Source of the DNA: a bacterium
GTDB lineage: Bacteria; Myxococcota; UBA727; JAUIJE01
Assembly (NCBI GenBank): GCA_030431455.1
Contig: JAUIJE010000009.1
Location: forward strand, 62,001 to 126,000
Direction of reading: 5' to 3'
DNA length: 64,000 nucleotides
Shown: positions 26,586 to 33,825 of the stretch, piece after piece
Layout: each line of letters begins with the position of its first letter
Position numbering within the stretch: position 1 is the first letter of the stretch
Made by a program: the position numbers and the translations under genes
The notes under the pieces: model-generated
Told to the model about the DNA's origin: nothing
Databases searched by the model: none
What the model saw: the letters and a program-made list of their open reading frames with translations, nothing else

Positions 26586-27848
26586 ATGAACCCCGAGAAA
26601 ATTCCCGGTCCGGTGGTGGCGCGCGACGAGGAGCCCGGGTTGTGGGCGCTGATCGACGAGGTGTGCGCGGCGGCTGGCGCCCCCCGCATGGAAGTGCTCA
26701 GCGTCGTGCCGTCGGTGGAGGCGGGGGCGTACCTGCAGGACCGGCTGTCGGGCGACCCCGACCGCATGATTGTGCTCGGCTCCGGTCTGGTGTCGTTGGT
26801 GACGCGTGGGCAGCTGCGCGCGGTGCTGGCCCACGAGCTGTACCACTTGGTGAGCGGCGACGCGGCCAAGCTCGGCTGGCTTGGCGACATGCGCGAGTTG
26901 GTGGACGACGTGCTCGACGGTGAGCTCGGCGGGTTCGTGGCCCGGCTGTTTCGGCGGCCGGGGCAAGCCTTGCTGCGTGCCTCCGGCCGCTATTCACAGG
27001 CGCGCGAAAAGGAGGCGGACGCGTTTGCCGTCCGCCTGTACGGGGTCACCGCCCACCGCGAGGCCCTGGTGAAGGCGGTGGTCGGCGACGAGATGTTCCA
27101 GCGCTTTACCCAGTCTGAGGTCGAGCCGTTGCTGGCCGCAGGGGTGCGGCCCCGCCGCATCGTCGACGGGTTTTCGGCGTACCTCGAAGCGCTCGAGGCG
27201 CAACGCGAAGAGGTGATGCAGGACTTGTTCGCGCAGGAGACCGACGAGATCGCCTTCCACCCCGCCCTGGTGGAGCGCCTCACCGAGGCCGCGGCCCGGG
27301 CCCCCGACGCCCCCGAAGCGGGGGCCGCGGACGACGACGACCAGCCTGCGTTGACATTGTGGCGCGATTTTGAGGGCGTCGACGAGCGCAGTTGCGCAGC
27401 CTGGATGACCGCTCTCGGGGCCGCCGACCACCGGGTGGTCGAGTGGGCGGAGGCCCATCGCCAAATCATGTCCGACGCGCCCGCCCGGTTGCGTGAAGCG
27501 GTGGCCCCGGTCCAGGCCGCGTGGGCCGACGACGGCGCGGCGCCCGCGGCGGTGACCGACGCGCTGTTGCGCGCGCTCTCGGCGAGCGACCCGGCCAAGG
27601 TGGCGGCCACGGTCGCGGGGGAGCCCGTCGAGGCCGCGGCCGATGCGGTGCTGGTCATGCTCGTGGCCTGCTTGGGCCACGAGGCCGCCGAAAACGGGGC
27701 CCGGATCGAAAAAGGCTTCGGCGCGGACATGGTCGTGGTCCGCGACGGGCGGCGGGTGAGCGTGGTCGAGACCGCGCGGTCGTTGCTCGACGGGGTCGAA
27801 CCCCAGGCCACCTTGGCCGCGTTCCGCGCCGCGGTGGGGGCGGGCTGA
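26586..27848 (+). CDS. M48-like zinc metallopeptidase, soluble
   Basis: 420 residues. The catalytic HExxH lies in LRAVLAHELYHLVSGDAAKL (near residue 85), and the third ligand is probably the Glu of KEADAFAVRLYG (near 145), as in M48 (HtpX/Ste24-like) peptidases. The usual HtpX transmembrane helices are missing, so it is likely cytoplasmic. The C-terminal half is a helical, acidic region with no recognised domain. It may read stress or regulatory inputs, but that is speculation. The stop overlaps the start of the next gene by one base (TGATG), which suggests coupling. The start follows a TACACT box by 6 bases with no ribosome binding site. Confidence 0.84.
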   Translation: MNPEKIPGPVVARDEEPGLWALIDEVCAAAGAPRMEVLSVVPSVEAGAYLQDRLSGDPDRMIVLGSGLVSLVTRGQLRAVLAHELYHLVSGDAAKLGWLGDMRELVDDVLDGELGGFVARLFRRPGQALLRASGRYSQAREKEADAFAVRLYGVTAHREALVKAVVGDEMFQRFTQSEVEPLLAAGVRPRRIVDGFSAYLEALEAQREEVMQDLFAQETDEIAFHPALVERLTEAAARAPDAPEAGAADDDDQPALTLWRDFEGVDERSCAAWMTALGAADHRVVEWAEAHRQIMSDAPARLREAVAPVQAAWADDGAAPAAVTDALLRALSASDPAKVAATVAGEPVEAAADAVLVMLVACLGHEAAENGARIEKGFGADMVVVRDGRRVSVVETARSLLDGVEPQATLAAFRAAVGAG

Positions 27849-28819
27849 TGCGCGGGCTGTTCATCGGCGACGATGGGTTGCGGTACCGCACGGATCTGCC
27901 GGAGCCGGCGCCCCTGCGCGGCGGCGACGAGGTCGAGGTCGCGGTGCGCACGGTGGGGGTGTGCGCCACCGACCTGGCTTTGCTCGACGGCTACATGGAC
28001 TTTCGCGGCGTCCCCGGACACGAGTTTGTGGGGGTGGCCCAAAGCGGACCCCTGCAGGGGCGTCGGGTGGTGGGCGAGATCAATGCCGGCTGCGGAATGT
28101 GCCTGGATTGCCGACGGGGCGATTCCCGCCACTGCGCGGCCCGGTCCGTGCTCGGCATTCTCGGCCGGTCGGGCGCATTCGCCGAACGGCTGCGGCTCCC
28201 CGCGGAAAACCTCGTCGCGGTCCCCGACGAGGTCAGCGACGACGCGGCCTGTTTTGTCGAACCCTGGGCCGCGGCTTGGCACATCACCGAGGCGGTGCCG
28301 CTGGCCGGCCGGCGCTGCGCGGTGGTGGGCGACGGCCGGCTCGGGCTTTTGTGCGCGTGGGCGGCGCGGCTGGCCGACGCGGATGTGGCGGTGTTCGGCC
28401 GGCACGAGGGCCACCAGGCGCTCCTGCCCCCGGACGCGACCTGGCGGGGGCCGCTCGAGGGGCGCCGCCCCGACGGGGCGGCGGGGTACGACGTCGTCGT
28501 CGAGGCCACCGGACGCGGGGCGGTGCTCGAGCACGCGATCTCGTGGGTGCGGCCGCGCGGCACCCTCGTGCTCAAGACCACCTCGGCCGCGGCCGCGCCG
28601 CTCAACCTGTGGGAGGTGGTGGTCAACGAAGTGCAGGTGGTGGGCTCGCGGTGTGGCCGGTTCGCGCCCGCGCTGGCGTGGTTGGCGCGCGGGGCGGTGC
28701 CGGTGGAGCGGCTGGTGAGCGCGCGCTTTGATCTCTCCGCGGGGGCCGCGGCGTTCGCGGCCGCGCAAAAACGAGGGGGGCTGAAGGTGCTGGTGGACGT
28801 GGCGGAGCGGCCAGTTTGA
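27848..28819 (+). CDS. Zinc-type medium-chain alcohol dehydrogenase-like protein
   Basis: 323-residue MDR-superfamily protein. The GroES-like half has the catalytic zinc ligands (GVCATDLALL and PGHEFVGVA) and a four-Cys structural zinc loop (CGMCLDCRRGDSRHC). The Rossmann half carries VVGDGRLGLLCAWAARL and VVVEATGRGAVLEHAI. At about 25 residues shorter than typical members, the nucleotide-binding half is compact. It is most like threonine- or sorbitol-dehydrogenase-type enzymes, but the substrate cannot be assigned. The gene starts in the stop of the M48 peptidase gene (TGATG). The 141 bases after it, up to rpmF, contain only a short tandem repeat and A-rich sequence. Confidence 0.85.
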   Translation: MRGLFIGDDGLRYRTDLPEPAPLRGGDEVEVAVRTVGVCATDLALLDGYMDFRGVPGHEFVGVAQSGPLQGRRVVGEINAGCGMCLDCRRGDSRHCAARSVLGILGRSGAFAERLRLPAENLVAVPDEVSDDAACFVEPWAAAWHITEAVPLAGRRCAVVGDGRLGLLCAWAARLADADVAVFGRHEGHQALLPPDATWRGPLEGRRPDGAAGYDVVVEATGRGAVLEHAISWVRPRGTLVLKTTSAAAAPLNLWEVVVNEVQVVGSRCGRFAPALAWLARGAVPVERLVSARFDLSAGAAAFAAAQKRGGLKVLVDVAERPV

Positions 28820-28868
28820 GGTAACCATCTAAAAGATAAGGGAAAAACGAAAATCGGTCCCGGTGCGA

Positions 28869-28888
28869 AAAGACCCACAAAGACCCAC
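28869..28888. repeat. Tandem 10-mer upstream of rpmF
   Basis: Two perfect copies of AAAGACCCAC lie back to back about 70 bases before rpmF, in an A-rich gap. They could be an operator or leader element controlling the ribosomal protein-lipid gene pair, or chance. I see no further symmetry. Confidence 0.4.
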
Positions 28889-28960
28889 AAGGGCGTCGAC
28901 AAACCCGGTTGAGACAGCTACGGAAGTGAGGTTTTCCAATCGTTTTCCGAGGAGACTGCC

Positions 28961-29146
28961 ATGGCGGTGCCTTATCGACGCAAATCGAGGGCTCAATCCC
29001 GCGCTCACCGCGCGGCCAACCTCAAGTACAGCCCGACCCGTTTCACCTCCTGCAAGCACTGTGGCGAGCCCAAGCGCCCCCACTACGCCTGCGGTTCGTG
29101 CGGCGCCTACAACGGCCGCCAGGTTCGCGAACGCGTTGAATACTGA
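28961..29146 (+). CDS. rpmF: 50S ribosomal protein L32
   Basis: 61-residue L32. It starts MAVPYRRKSRAQSRAHRAAN, has the conserved basic N-terminal arm, and carries a four-Cys zinc ribbon (CKHC...CGSC), so this is the zinc-binding (C+) form. GAGGAG lies 7 bases before the ATG. The usual order in bacteria is yceD-rpmF-plsX-fabH; here yceD is absent upstream and only plsX follows. The stop codon is followed closely by a very stable hairpin. Confidence 0.95.
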   Translation: MAVPYRRKSRAQSRAHRAANLKYSPTRFTSCKHCGEPKRPHYACGSCGAYNGRQVRERVEY

Positions 29147-29153
29147 TGTTCGC

Positions 29154-29173
29154 GGGCCGGCTTCGGCCGGCCC
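29154..29173 (+). promoter_or_regulatory. Stable UUCG-loop hairpin between rpmF and plsX
   Basis: An 8-base-pair perfect G+C stem (GGGCCGGC / GCCGGCCC) is closed by a TTCG tetraloop, one of the most stable RNA loops. It starts 7 bases after the rpmF stop and ends 20 bases before the plsX GTG. No T-run follows, so it is more likely an attenuator, a processing signal or a 3'-end stabiliser of rpmF mRNA than a strong terminator. It would also hinder translation from the in-frame ATG at 29146. Confidence 0.65.
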
Positions 29174-29193
29174 CTGAACAAGAGCCCATCTCT

Positions 29194-30267
29194 GTGACGG
29201 ACACGTCCAACGACAGTGCCGATCTCCCCGTCGCCATCGATGCGATGGGGGGAGACGGCGGCGTGCCACCCAACGTCGGCGGGGCCATCGAGGCCGCCGC
29301 CCGCGATGGCGTGCGCACGATCCTCGTCGGGGACGAGCGGTCCGTGCGCGAAGAGCTCGCCCAGCAGAAGGGTGAGCGTTGGCTCGAGACCGGCATGATC
29401 GCGGTGCGCCACGCCCCCGAGGTGGTGGCGATGGACGAAAAGCCCGCGGTGGCGGTGCGCCAGAAAAAAGGCTCCTCGATGCGCGTGACCTGCGACCTGG
29501 TCAACGCGGGGGAGGCGTGCGCGGCGCTGTCGGCGGGCAACTCCGGCGCGATGATGGCGGTGGCGCTGTTCGTGCTGAAGCGCATCCGGGGGGTGATCCG
29601 GCCGTGCATCGCGAGCCCCTTCCCCAAGCTGGAAGGCATGGGCGTGCTCGTCGACGCCGGCGCGAACATCGAGTGCACCCCCGAGCAGCTCTTTCAGTTC
29701 GGGGTCATGGGCGAGGCCTTCTTGCGCTGCTCGTTCGATCTGGTGCGCCCGGTGGTGGGCGTGCTCTCCAACGGGTCCGAGGACAGCAAAGGCACCGAGC
29801 TGACCCGCGAAGCAAAAGCATTGTTGGAAAAGACCGACCTCAACTTCGCCGGCTACGTCGAGGCCAACCACACCGCGGTCAGCGACGTGCGGGTGGTGGT
29901 CACCGACGGCTTCACCGGCAACATCGTGCTCAAGACCGCCGAGGGCGCGGCCCGGTTCATGACCAGTCAGATTCGGCAGGGCTACGAGCGCGCCGGGCTG
30001 TTCACCAAGTTGGGCGGCCTTCTGTCCAAGGCCCTGTTTGACGACATCAAAGCCCAGAACGACCCGCGCGAATATGGCGCGGCCCCGTTGCTCGGCCTGA
30101 GCCACGCCGCGTTCATCGCCCACGGCAACTCGGACCCGTACGCCATGCGACGGGCCATCGGCGCCGCCCGACGACACACCAAGCGGGACGTCACCGCCCA
30201 GATCGCGGCCGCGGTCGAGCAGACCTTGCCCCTCATCCAGCGCCCCGAGCAGGAGGCCGCGGGATGA
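29194..30267 (+). CDS. plsX: Phosphate acyltransferase PlsX
   Basis: 357-residue PlsX, which makes acyl-phosphate from acyl-ACP for phosphatidic acid synthesis, peripheral to the inner membrane. Visible are the N-terminal VAIDAMGGDGGVPPNVGGAI, then VRQKKGSSMRV, CAALSAGNSGAMMAVALF, ANIECTPEQLFQFGVMG, GVLSNGSEDSKGTELTREA and VVVTDGFTGNIVLKTAEGAA. The GTG at 29194 gives the conserved N-terminus about 11 residues later. A longer frame from ATG 29146 would run through the hairpin. The downstream lipoprotein gene overlaps its stop by 4 bases; fabH, often next, is absent here. Confidence 0.95.
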   Translation: MTDTSNDSADLPVAIDAMGGDGGVPPNVGGAIEAAARDGVRTILVGDERSVREELAQQKGERWLETGMIAVRHAPEVVAMDEKPAVAVRQKKGSSMRVTCDLVNAGEACAALSAGNSGAMMAVALFVLKRIRGVIRPCIASPFPKLEGMGVLVDAGANIECTPEQLFQFGVMGEAFLRCSFDLVRPVVGVLSNGSEDSKGTELTREAKALLEKTDLNFAGYVEANHTAVSDVRVVVTDGFTGNIVLKTAEGAARFMTSQIRQGYERAGLFTKLGGLLSKALFDDIKAQNDPREYGAAPLLGLSHAAFIAHGNSDPYAMRRAIGAARRHTKRDVTAQIAAAVEQTLPLIQRPEQEAAG

Positions 30268-30716
30268 AGGCGTGGGGGGCGTTGGTCTTGGTCGCGCTGG
30301 TGGGCTGCACGTCGTCGACCCGCGCGGTCAAGCAGGACGAGCCGGCCAAGGCCCCCGCGGCCGAGGCCCCGGCGCGGGTGGCGCCGCGGTCGCAGGTGTC
30401 GTTCCGCGCGCCCACCGTCAACGGCGGGTTGGACCCCGCGGCGGTGGAAAAGAATGTCACTGCGCGCATGGCCGCGCTCGAGGCGTGCCACCGGGCCGCG
30501 CTTGAATCCGCGCCCGACCTCGCGGGCACGATGGCGCTCAGCCTTCAGGTCAACAGCCAAGGCAAGACCGTCGGCGCGCAGATCGTTGATGACACCATGG
30601 GCGATGTCGCGCTCGCCACCTGCGTGGCCGGGGTGGGGCAACAGATGGGGTTTGGTGCCCCCGACGACGGCCAACCCGCCTACGTGAGCGTGCCCCTGAC
30701 CTTCGCGGTGAAATAG
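30264..30716 (+). CDS. AgmX/PglI-type C-terminal domain lipoprotein
   Basis: 150 residues with a lipobox (ALVLVALVGC) and an Ala/Pro-rich spacer. One domain of the AgmX/PglI C-terminal type follows (about 55-150): VEKNVTARMAALEACHRAAL, LAGTMALSLQVNSQGKTVGA and VALATCVAGVGQQMGF. These TonB-C-like domains occur in myxobacterial gliding and envelope proteins and are thought to bind envelope partners. Two Cys residues may pair. The start overlaps the plsX stop by 4 bases (ATGA), so it is probably translated from the plsX message, an unexpected link between phospholipid synthesis and an envelope lipoprotein. The exact role is unknown. Confidence 0.78.
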   Translation: MKAWGALVLVALVGCTSSTRAVKQDEPAKAPAAEAPARVAPRSQVSFRAPTVNGGLDPAAVEKNVTARMAALEACHRAALESAPDLAGTMALSLQVNSQGKTVGAQIVDDTMGDVALATCVAGVGQQMGFGAPDDGQPAYVSVPLTFAVK

Positions 30717-30752
30717 CCGCGAAGCCGGCCGGCGCTCGTCACAATTGAAGCG

Positions 30753-32300
30753 CTATTGCTGCTGGTCGTACACGACCAAGTAGTCGAACACGGTGGCGGC
30801 ATCGTTGGTGCGGAAGCCGACGAAGGTGCCGCCCCCGTTGGACGGGCCGGTGTAGGCCAACGGCTCGCTGCCCTCGAGAAAACACGATGCCCCCCCGGGC
30901 TCGGCCGCCCCCCACAACACCGCAGGGTCATCGGGGGGCTGGTCCGAGGGCACGTTCACCAACGAGGTGTTCACCTGGCCGGACTCCATGCGGTACAGCC
31001 CGAGGAGGCCGGCGACGTGCCGGGTGCAGAGCCAGCCGTTGGCCCCGGGTTGGTCGACCGCGACGAGCACCCCGGCGTTGGAGAACGTGGCCGAGGCGGC
31101 GTCGACGATGGTGGCGCGCGTGACCACCACCGGGATGCCCACCGTGGGGCCCGCGTCGCGGATGAGGCGGCAACTCTTGGCCGACGCGTTGAGCTGGTGC
31201 AGGCTGGCCATGGTGCTGGTGTCCCAGGTGCAGCCGCCGGGGGTGCCCGCGTACGTGAGCCAGTCCGGATCGAGGGGACCGGCGAACGGCTCGAACAAGA
31301 TCTGCACCGTGCCCGGGGTGACGGGGTAGGGGTCGCAGGCGTCGCCGACCCCGTCGGGGGTGTTGCCGGCGAGGGCTTCGCCGACGTCGTCTTGGGCGGG
31401 GTTTGGCATGTGGGGACAGTTGTCGCAGACGTCCCCCCAGCCGTCTCCGTCGTCGTCGCGCTGGCTGGCGCTGGCGGTGAGGGGGCAGTTGTCGTCGGCA
31501 TCCAACACCCCGTCGCCATCATCGTCGTCATCGCAGGCGTCGCCCTCGTCGTCACCGTCGGTGTTCAGCTGGTCGAGGTTGGGCACCCCGGGGCAGTTGT
31601 CGGGCCCATCGTCGATGCCGTCGTTGTCGTCGTCCGGGTCACAGGGGTTGCCCAAGCCGTCGTCGTCGTGGTCCACCTGAAAGGCGTTGGCCACGGTGGG
31701 GCAGTTGTCGACGTCGTCGAGGACGCCGTCGTCGTCATCGTCGTCGTCGCAGACGTCACCCAGGGCGTCGCCGTCGAGGTTCAGTTGTGCGGGGTTGGCG
31801 GCGGTGGGGCAGTTGTCGACGTCGTCGAGGATGCCGTCGTCGTCATCGTCGTCATCGCACGCATCACCCAGCGCGTCACCGTCGAGGTTCAGCTGTTCGG
31901 GATTGGCCAGGGTGGGGCAGTTGTCCACGCCGTCGGCGATGCCGTCCATGTCTTGGTCGCCGTCTCCATCCCCATCCCCATCGCCGTCTCCATCGCCATC
32001 CCCGTCTCCATCTCCATCTCCATCGCCATCGCCATCGCCGTCTCCATCGCCATCCCCGTCTCCGTCTCCATCCCCGTCTCCATCTCCATCGCCGTCTCCA
32101 TCGCCGTCTCCATCTCCATCCCCGTCGCCGTCGCCATCCCCCACGAACACCAACGGTTCGCAGACGCCATCGCGGCATTGCTCGTCGCCGCGGCAGTCGA
32201 CGTCGGTGTTGCAGGGGGCGAGGGGGTCACCATCGGTCCCGTCGGTGCAAGCACCCAGACACAGGAGCACGAGGGCGCCGGCGGGAAGCAGCGTGCGCAT
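30753..32300 (-). CDS. Lipoprotein with Asp-Gly tract and thrombospondin type 3 repeats
   Basis: 515-residue predicted surface lipoprotein. It has a signal (ALVLLCLGAC), a short Cys-rich module (CNTDVDCRGDEQCRDGVCEP) and a Gly-Asp tract of about 61 residues. Then come six to seven calcium-binding thrombospondin type 3 repeats (DGIADGVDNCPTLANPEQLN and variants, with Cys in each) and a roughly 170-residue C-terminal domain with a beta-sandwich look (VQILFEPFAGPLDPDWL). Aspartate is extremely abundant, so calcium-dependent folding is likely. The start is ATG 32300, 8 bases after a TACGAT element on the minus strand, without a ribosome binding site. It lies 40 bases downstream of asnS. The Cys module and Asp-Gly tract are shared with the gene at 33826. 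Confidence 0.85.
   Translation of the reverse strand: MRTLLPAGALVLLCLGACTDGTDGDPLAPCNTDVDCRGDEQCRDGVCEPLVFVGDGDGDGDGDGDGDGDGDGDGDGDGDGDGDGDGDGDGDGDGDGDGDGDGDGDGDGDGDGDGDQDMDGIADGVDNCPTLANPEQLNLDGDALGDACDDDDDDDGILDDVDNCPTAANPAQLNLDGDALGDVCDDDDDDDGVLDDVDNCPTVANAFQVDHDDDGLGNPCDPDDDNDGIDDGPDNCPGVPNLDQLNTDGDDEGDACDDDDDGDGVLDADDNCPLTASASQRDDDGDGWGDVCDNCPHMPNPAQDDVGEALAGNTPDGVGDACDPYPVTPGTVQILFEPFAGPLDPDWLTYAGTPGGCTWDTSTMASLHQLNASAKSCRLIRDAGPTVGIPVVVTRATIVDAASATFSNAGVLVAVDQPGANGWLCTRHVAGLLGLYRMESGQVNTSLVNVPSDQPPDDPAVLWGAAEPGGASCFLEGSEPLAYTGPSNGGGTFVGFRTNDAATVFDYLVVYDQQQ
31959..32141 (-). repeat. Coding hexanucleotide minisatellite (Asp-Gly tract)
   Basis: About 183 bases of degenerate hexamers GAYGGN on the minus strand encode roughly thirty Asp-Gly pairs. 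Third positions vary between units (GGC, GGA, GGG; GAT, GAC), so it is not a perfect satellite, but it is prone to slippage. It lies inverted relative to the similar tract at 33994-34200. Confidence 0.9.
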
Positions 32301-32308
32301 CACCTGTC

Positions 32309-32314
32309 ATCGTA
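32309..32314 (-). promoter_or_regulatory. Candidate -10 box (TACGAT)
   Basis: On the minus strand TACGAT ends 8 bases before ATG 32300. A TTGCCG 18 bases upstream, just inside the end of asnS, could be the -35 box. This would give the thrombospondin-repeat lipoprotein its own, probably leaderless, transcript. Confidence 0.4.
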
Positions 32315-32340
32315 CGTCGGCCGGGCGCCGGGCGGCAATG

Positions 32341-33693
32341 TCAGGGGCGGAGCCGGTCCAGGGTCCGGGCGAAGGGAATGGTCTCGCGCAGGTGCCGGAC
32401 CCCGCACATCCAGGCCACGGTGCGTTCGATGCCGAGCCCAAACCCCGCGTGGGGCACGCTGCCGTATTTGCGCAGGTCGAGGTACCAATCGAAGTCGGTC
32501 ATGTTGAGCTCATGCCGTTTGATCTCGGCCATGAGGTTGTCGAGGTTGTCCTCGCGTTCGCCCCCGCCCACGATCTCGCCGTAGCCCTCGGGCGCGAGCA
32601 CATCGACGGACTTGGACACCTCGGGGCGTCCTTCCCACTTCTTCATGTAGAAGGCCTTCACCGCGCTCGGGTATCCATAGACCATGATCGGGCGATCGTA
32701 GCGCTTGGTGAGTTCGGTCTCGTGGGGGGACCCAAAGTCCATGCCCCACTCGATCTCCAGCTGTTGCTTGAGCTCGGGGTCGTCGGTCTCGGCCTGGATG
32801 GCTTTGATCTCCTTCACCGCGTCGTCGTAGTGAATGCGCGGGAACGATTTCTGGACGTTCTTGAGCACGGTGAGGTCGCGTTCGAGCACCGATTCGAGCT
32901 CGTCCCCGTGCTTGGCGAGAGCCGTCCCCACAATGCTGCAGAGAAAGTCCTCGATGAGATCCATGTCTTGGTCGAGGTCCATGTAGGCGGCCTCGGGCTC
33001 GACCATCCAGAACTCGTTGAGGTGGCGGCGGGTCTTGCTCTTCTCCGCCCGGAAGGTCGGGCCGAAGCAGTACGTGCGGCCGAAGGCCATGGCGGTGGCC
33101 TCCTGATAAAGCTGCCCCGACTGCGACAGATACGCCTCGCTGCCGTCGAACCAGGGGGTCGAGAACAGCGTCGACGTGCCTTCGCACGCGTTGGGGGTGA
33201 ACAGCGGGCTGTCCACGAGCAAGAACCCGTGGTCGTCGAGATAGTCGCGGATGGCTTTGATCAACGTGGCCCGGACCCGGAGGATCACGTGTTGTTTGCG
33301 GGACCGCAGCCAGAGGTGGCGGTTGTCCATCAAGAACGCGTCCCCGTGGGCCTTCTTGGTGATCGGGTAGTCACTGGCCGCGGCCACCAGCTCGACCGCG
33401 CTGGCGTGGATTTCGTGCCCGCAGTAGGGCGCGCGCTCTTCTTTGTGCACCGTGCCGCGGATGATGATCGACGACTCCTGGCTCAGCGAGCGCGCGGTGG
33501 CGAACATCTCCTCGGAGACATCGGTCTTGCCCATCACGCATTGGATGAAGCCGCTGCCGTCGCGGGTGTGGATGAACTGCACCTTGCCCGAGCCGCGTCG
33601 GTTGTAGAGCCATCCCTTCAGGGTGACTTCTTGGCCGACGTGGTCGGCGATGTCGGCGATGCGCACATGCGGGGGGGTGTTGCTGGCTGTCAC
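32341..33693 (-). CDS. asnS: Asparaginyl-tRNA synthetase
   Basis: 450-residue class IIb aminoacyl-tRNA synthetase charging tRNA-Asn. The N-terminal OB-fold anticodon-binding domain begins VRIADIADHVGQEVTLKGWL and contains VQFIHTRDGSGFIQCV. Class II motif 2 reads FGPTFRAEKSKTRRHLNEFW, whose RHLxEFWMVEPE form distinguishes AsnRS from AspRS. Motif 3 is GFGLGIERTVAWMCGV. The GTG at 33693 is the start because GGAGG sits about 6 bases before it and the OB domain starts soon after. The frame upstream is Pro/Gly-rich and unlike the family. Divergent from the Asp-Gly lipoprotein at 33826 and upstream of the thrombospondin-repeat lipoprotein. Confidence 0.95.
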   Translation of the reverse strand: MTASNTPPHVRIADIADHVGQEVTLKGWLYNRRGSGKVQFIHTRDGSGFIQCVMGKTDVSEEMFATARSLSQESSIIIRGTVHKEERAPYCGHEIHASAVELVAAASDYPITKKAHGDAFLMDNRHLWLRSRKQHVILRVRATLIKAIRDYLDDHGFLLVDSPLFTPNACEGTSTLFSTPWFDGSEAYLSQSGQLYQEATAMAFGRTYCFGPTFRAEKSKTRRHLNEFWMVEPEAAYMDLDQDMDLIEDFLCSIVGTALAKHGDELESVLERDLTVLKNVQKSFPRIHYDDAVKEIKAIQAETDDPELKQQLEIEWGMDFGSPHETELTKRYDRPIMVYGYPSAVKAFYMKKWEGRPEVSKSVDVLAPEGYGEIVGGGEREDNLDNLMAEIKRHELNMTDFDWYLDLRKYGSVPHAGFGLGIERTVAWMCGVRHLRETIPFARTLDRLRP

Positions 33694-33747
33694 GGTTGCC
33701 TCCGGCGCGCAAAATACCCGTCCGATGCCGCCGCGCAAGCCCAGACC

Positions 33748-33780
33748 GGGGGGCGGGGGGGACGCCGGGCGGGGCGGGGG
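33748..33780 (+). other. Potential G-quadruplex in the asnS/lipoprotein intergenic region
   Basis: Five G-runs of 6, 7, 3, 4 and 5 bases, separated by 1-5 bases, lie on the plus strand within the 132-base divergent gap. They meet the usual G3+N1-7 rule for an intramolecular quadruplex. The motif lies on the non-template strand upstream of the lipoprotein gene and on the template strand upstream of asnS. Confidence 0.5.
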
Positions 33781-33813
33781 CACGGTTTCAGGCGGGTCTC
33801 AGCGGGTGCGTGG

Positions 33814-33819
33814 TAGGCT
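33814..33819 (+). promoter_or_regulatory. Candidate -10 box (TAGGCT) of a leaderless transcript
   Basis: TAGGCT ends 6 bases before the ATG at 33826. No ribosome binding site fits in the six bases between. No good -35 box at the normal distance is seen; G-rich sequence lies there instead. Confidence 0.5.
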
Positions 33820-33825
33820 CGAGCC

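Noticed and set aside
28820-28960. A small gene before rpmF (yceD remnant)
   Set aside because: No frame of useful length or similarity to YceD was found. The gap holds only A-rich sequence and a two-copy 10-mer.
33731-33785. Run of G and C between asnS and the lipoprotein gene as a possible CRISPR-like or tandem repeat
   Set aside because: There is no repeat unit or regular spacing, only uneven G-runs.
31687-33816. Plus-strand Ser-Pro repeat frame opposite the Asp-Gly tract and asnS
   Set aside because: The Ser-Pro repeats are simply the antisense reading of the Asp-Gly hexamers, and the rest is antisense to asnS.
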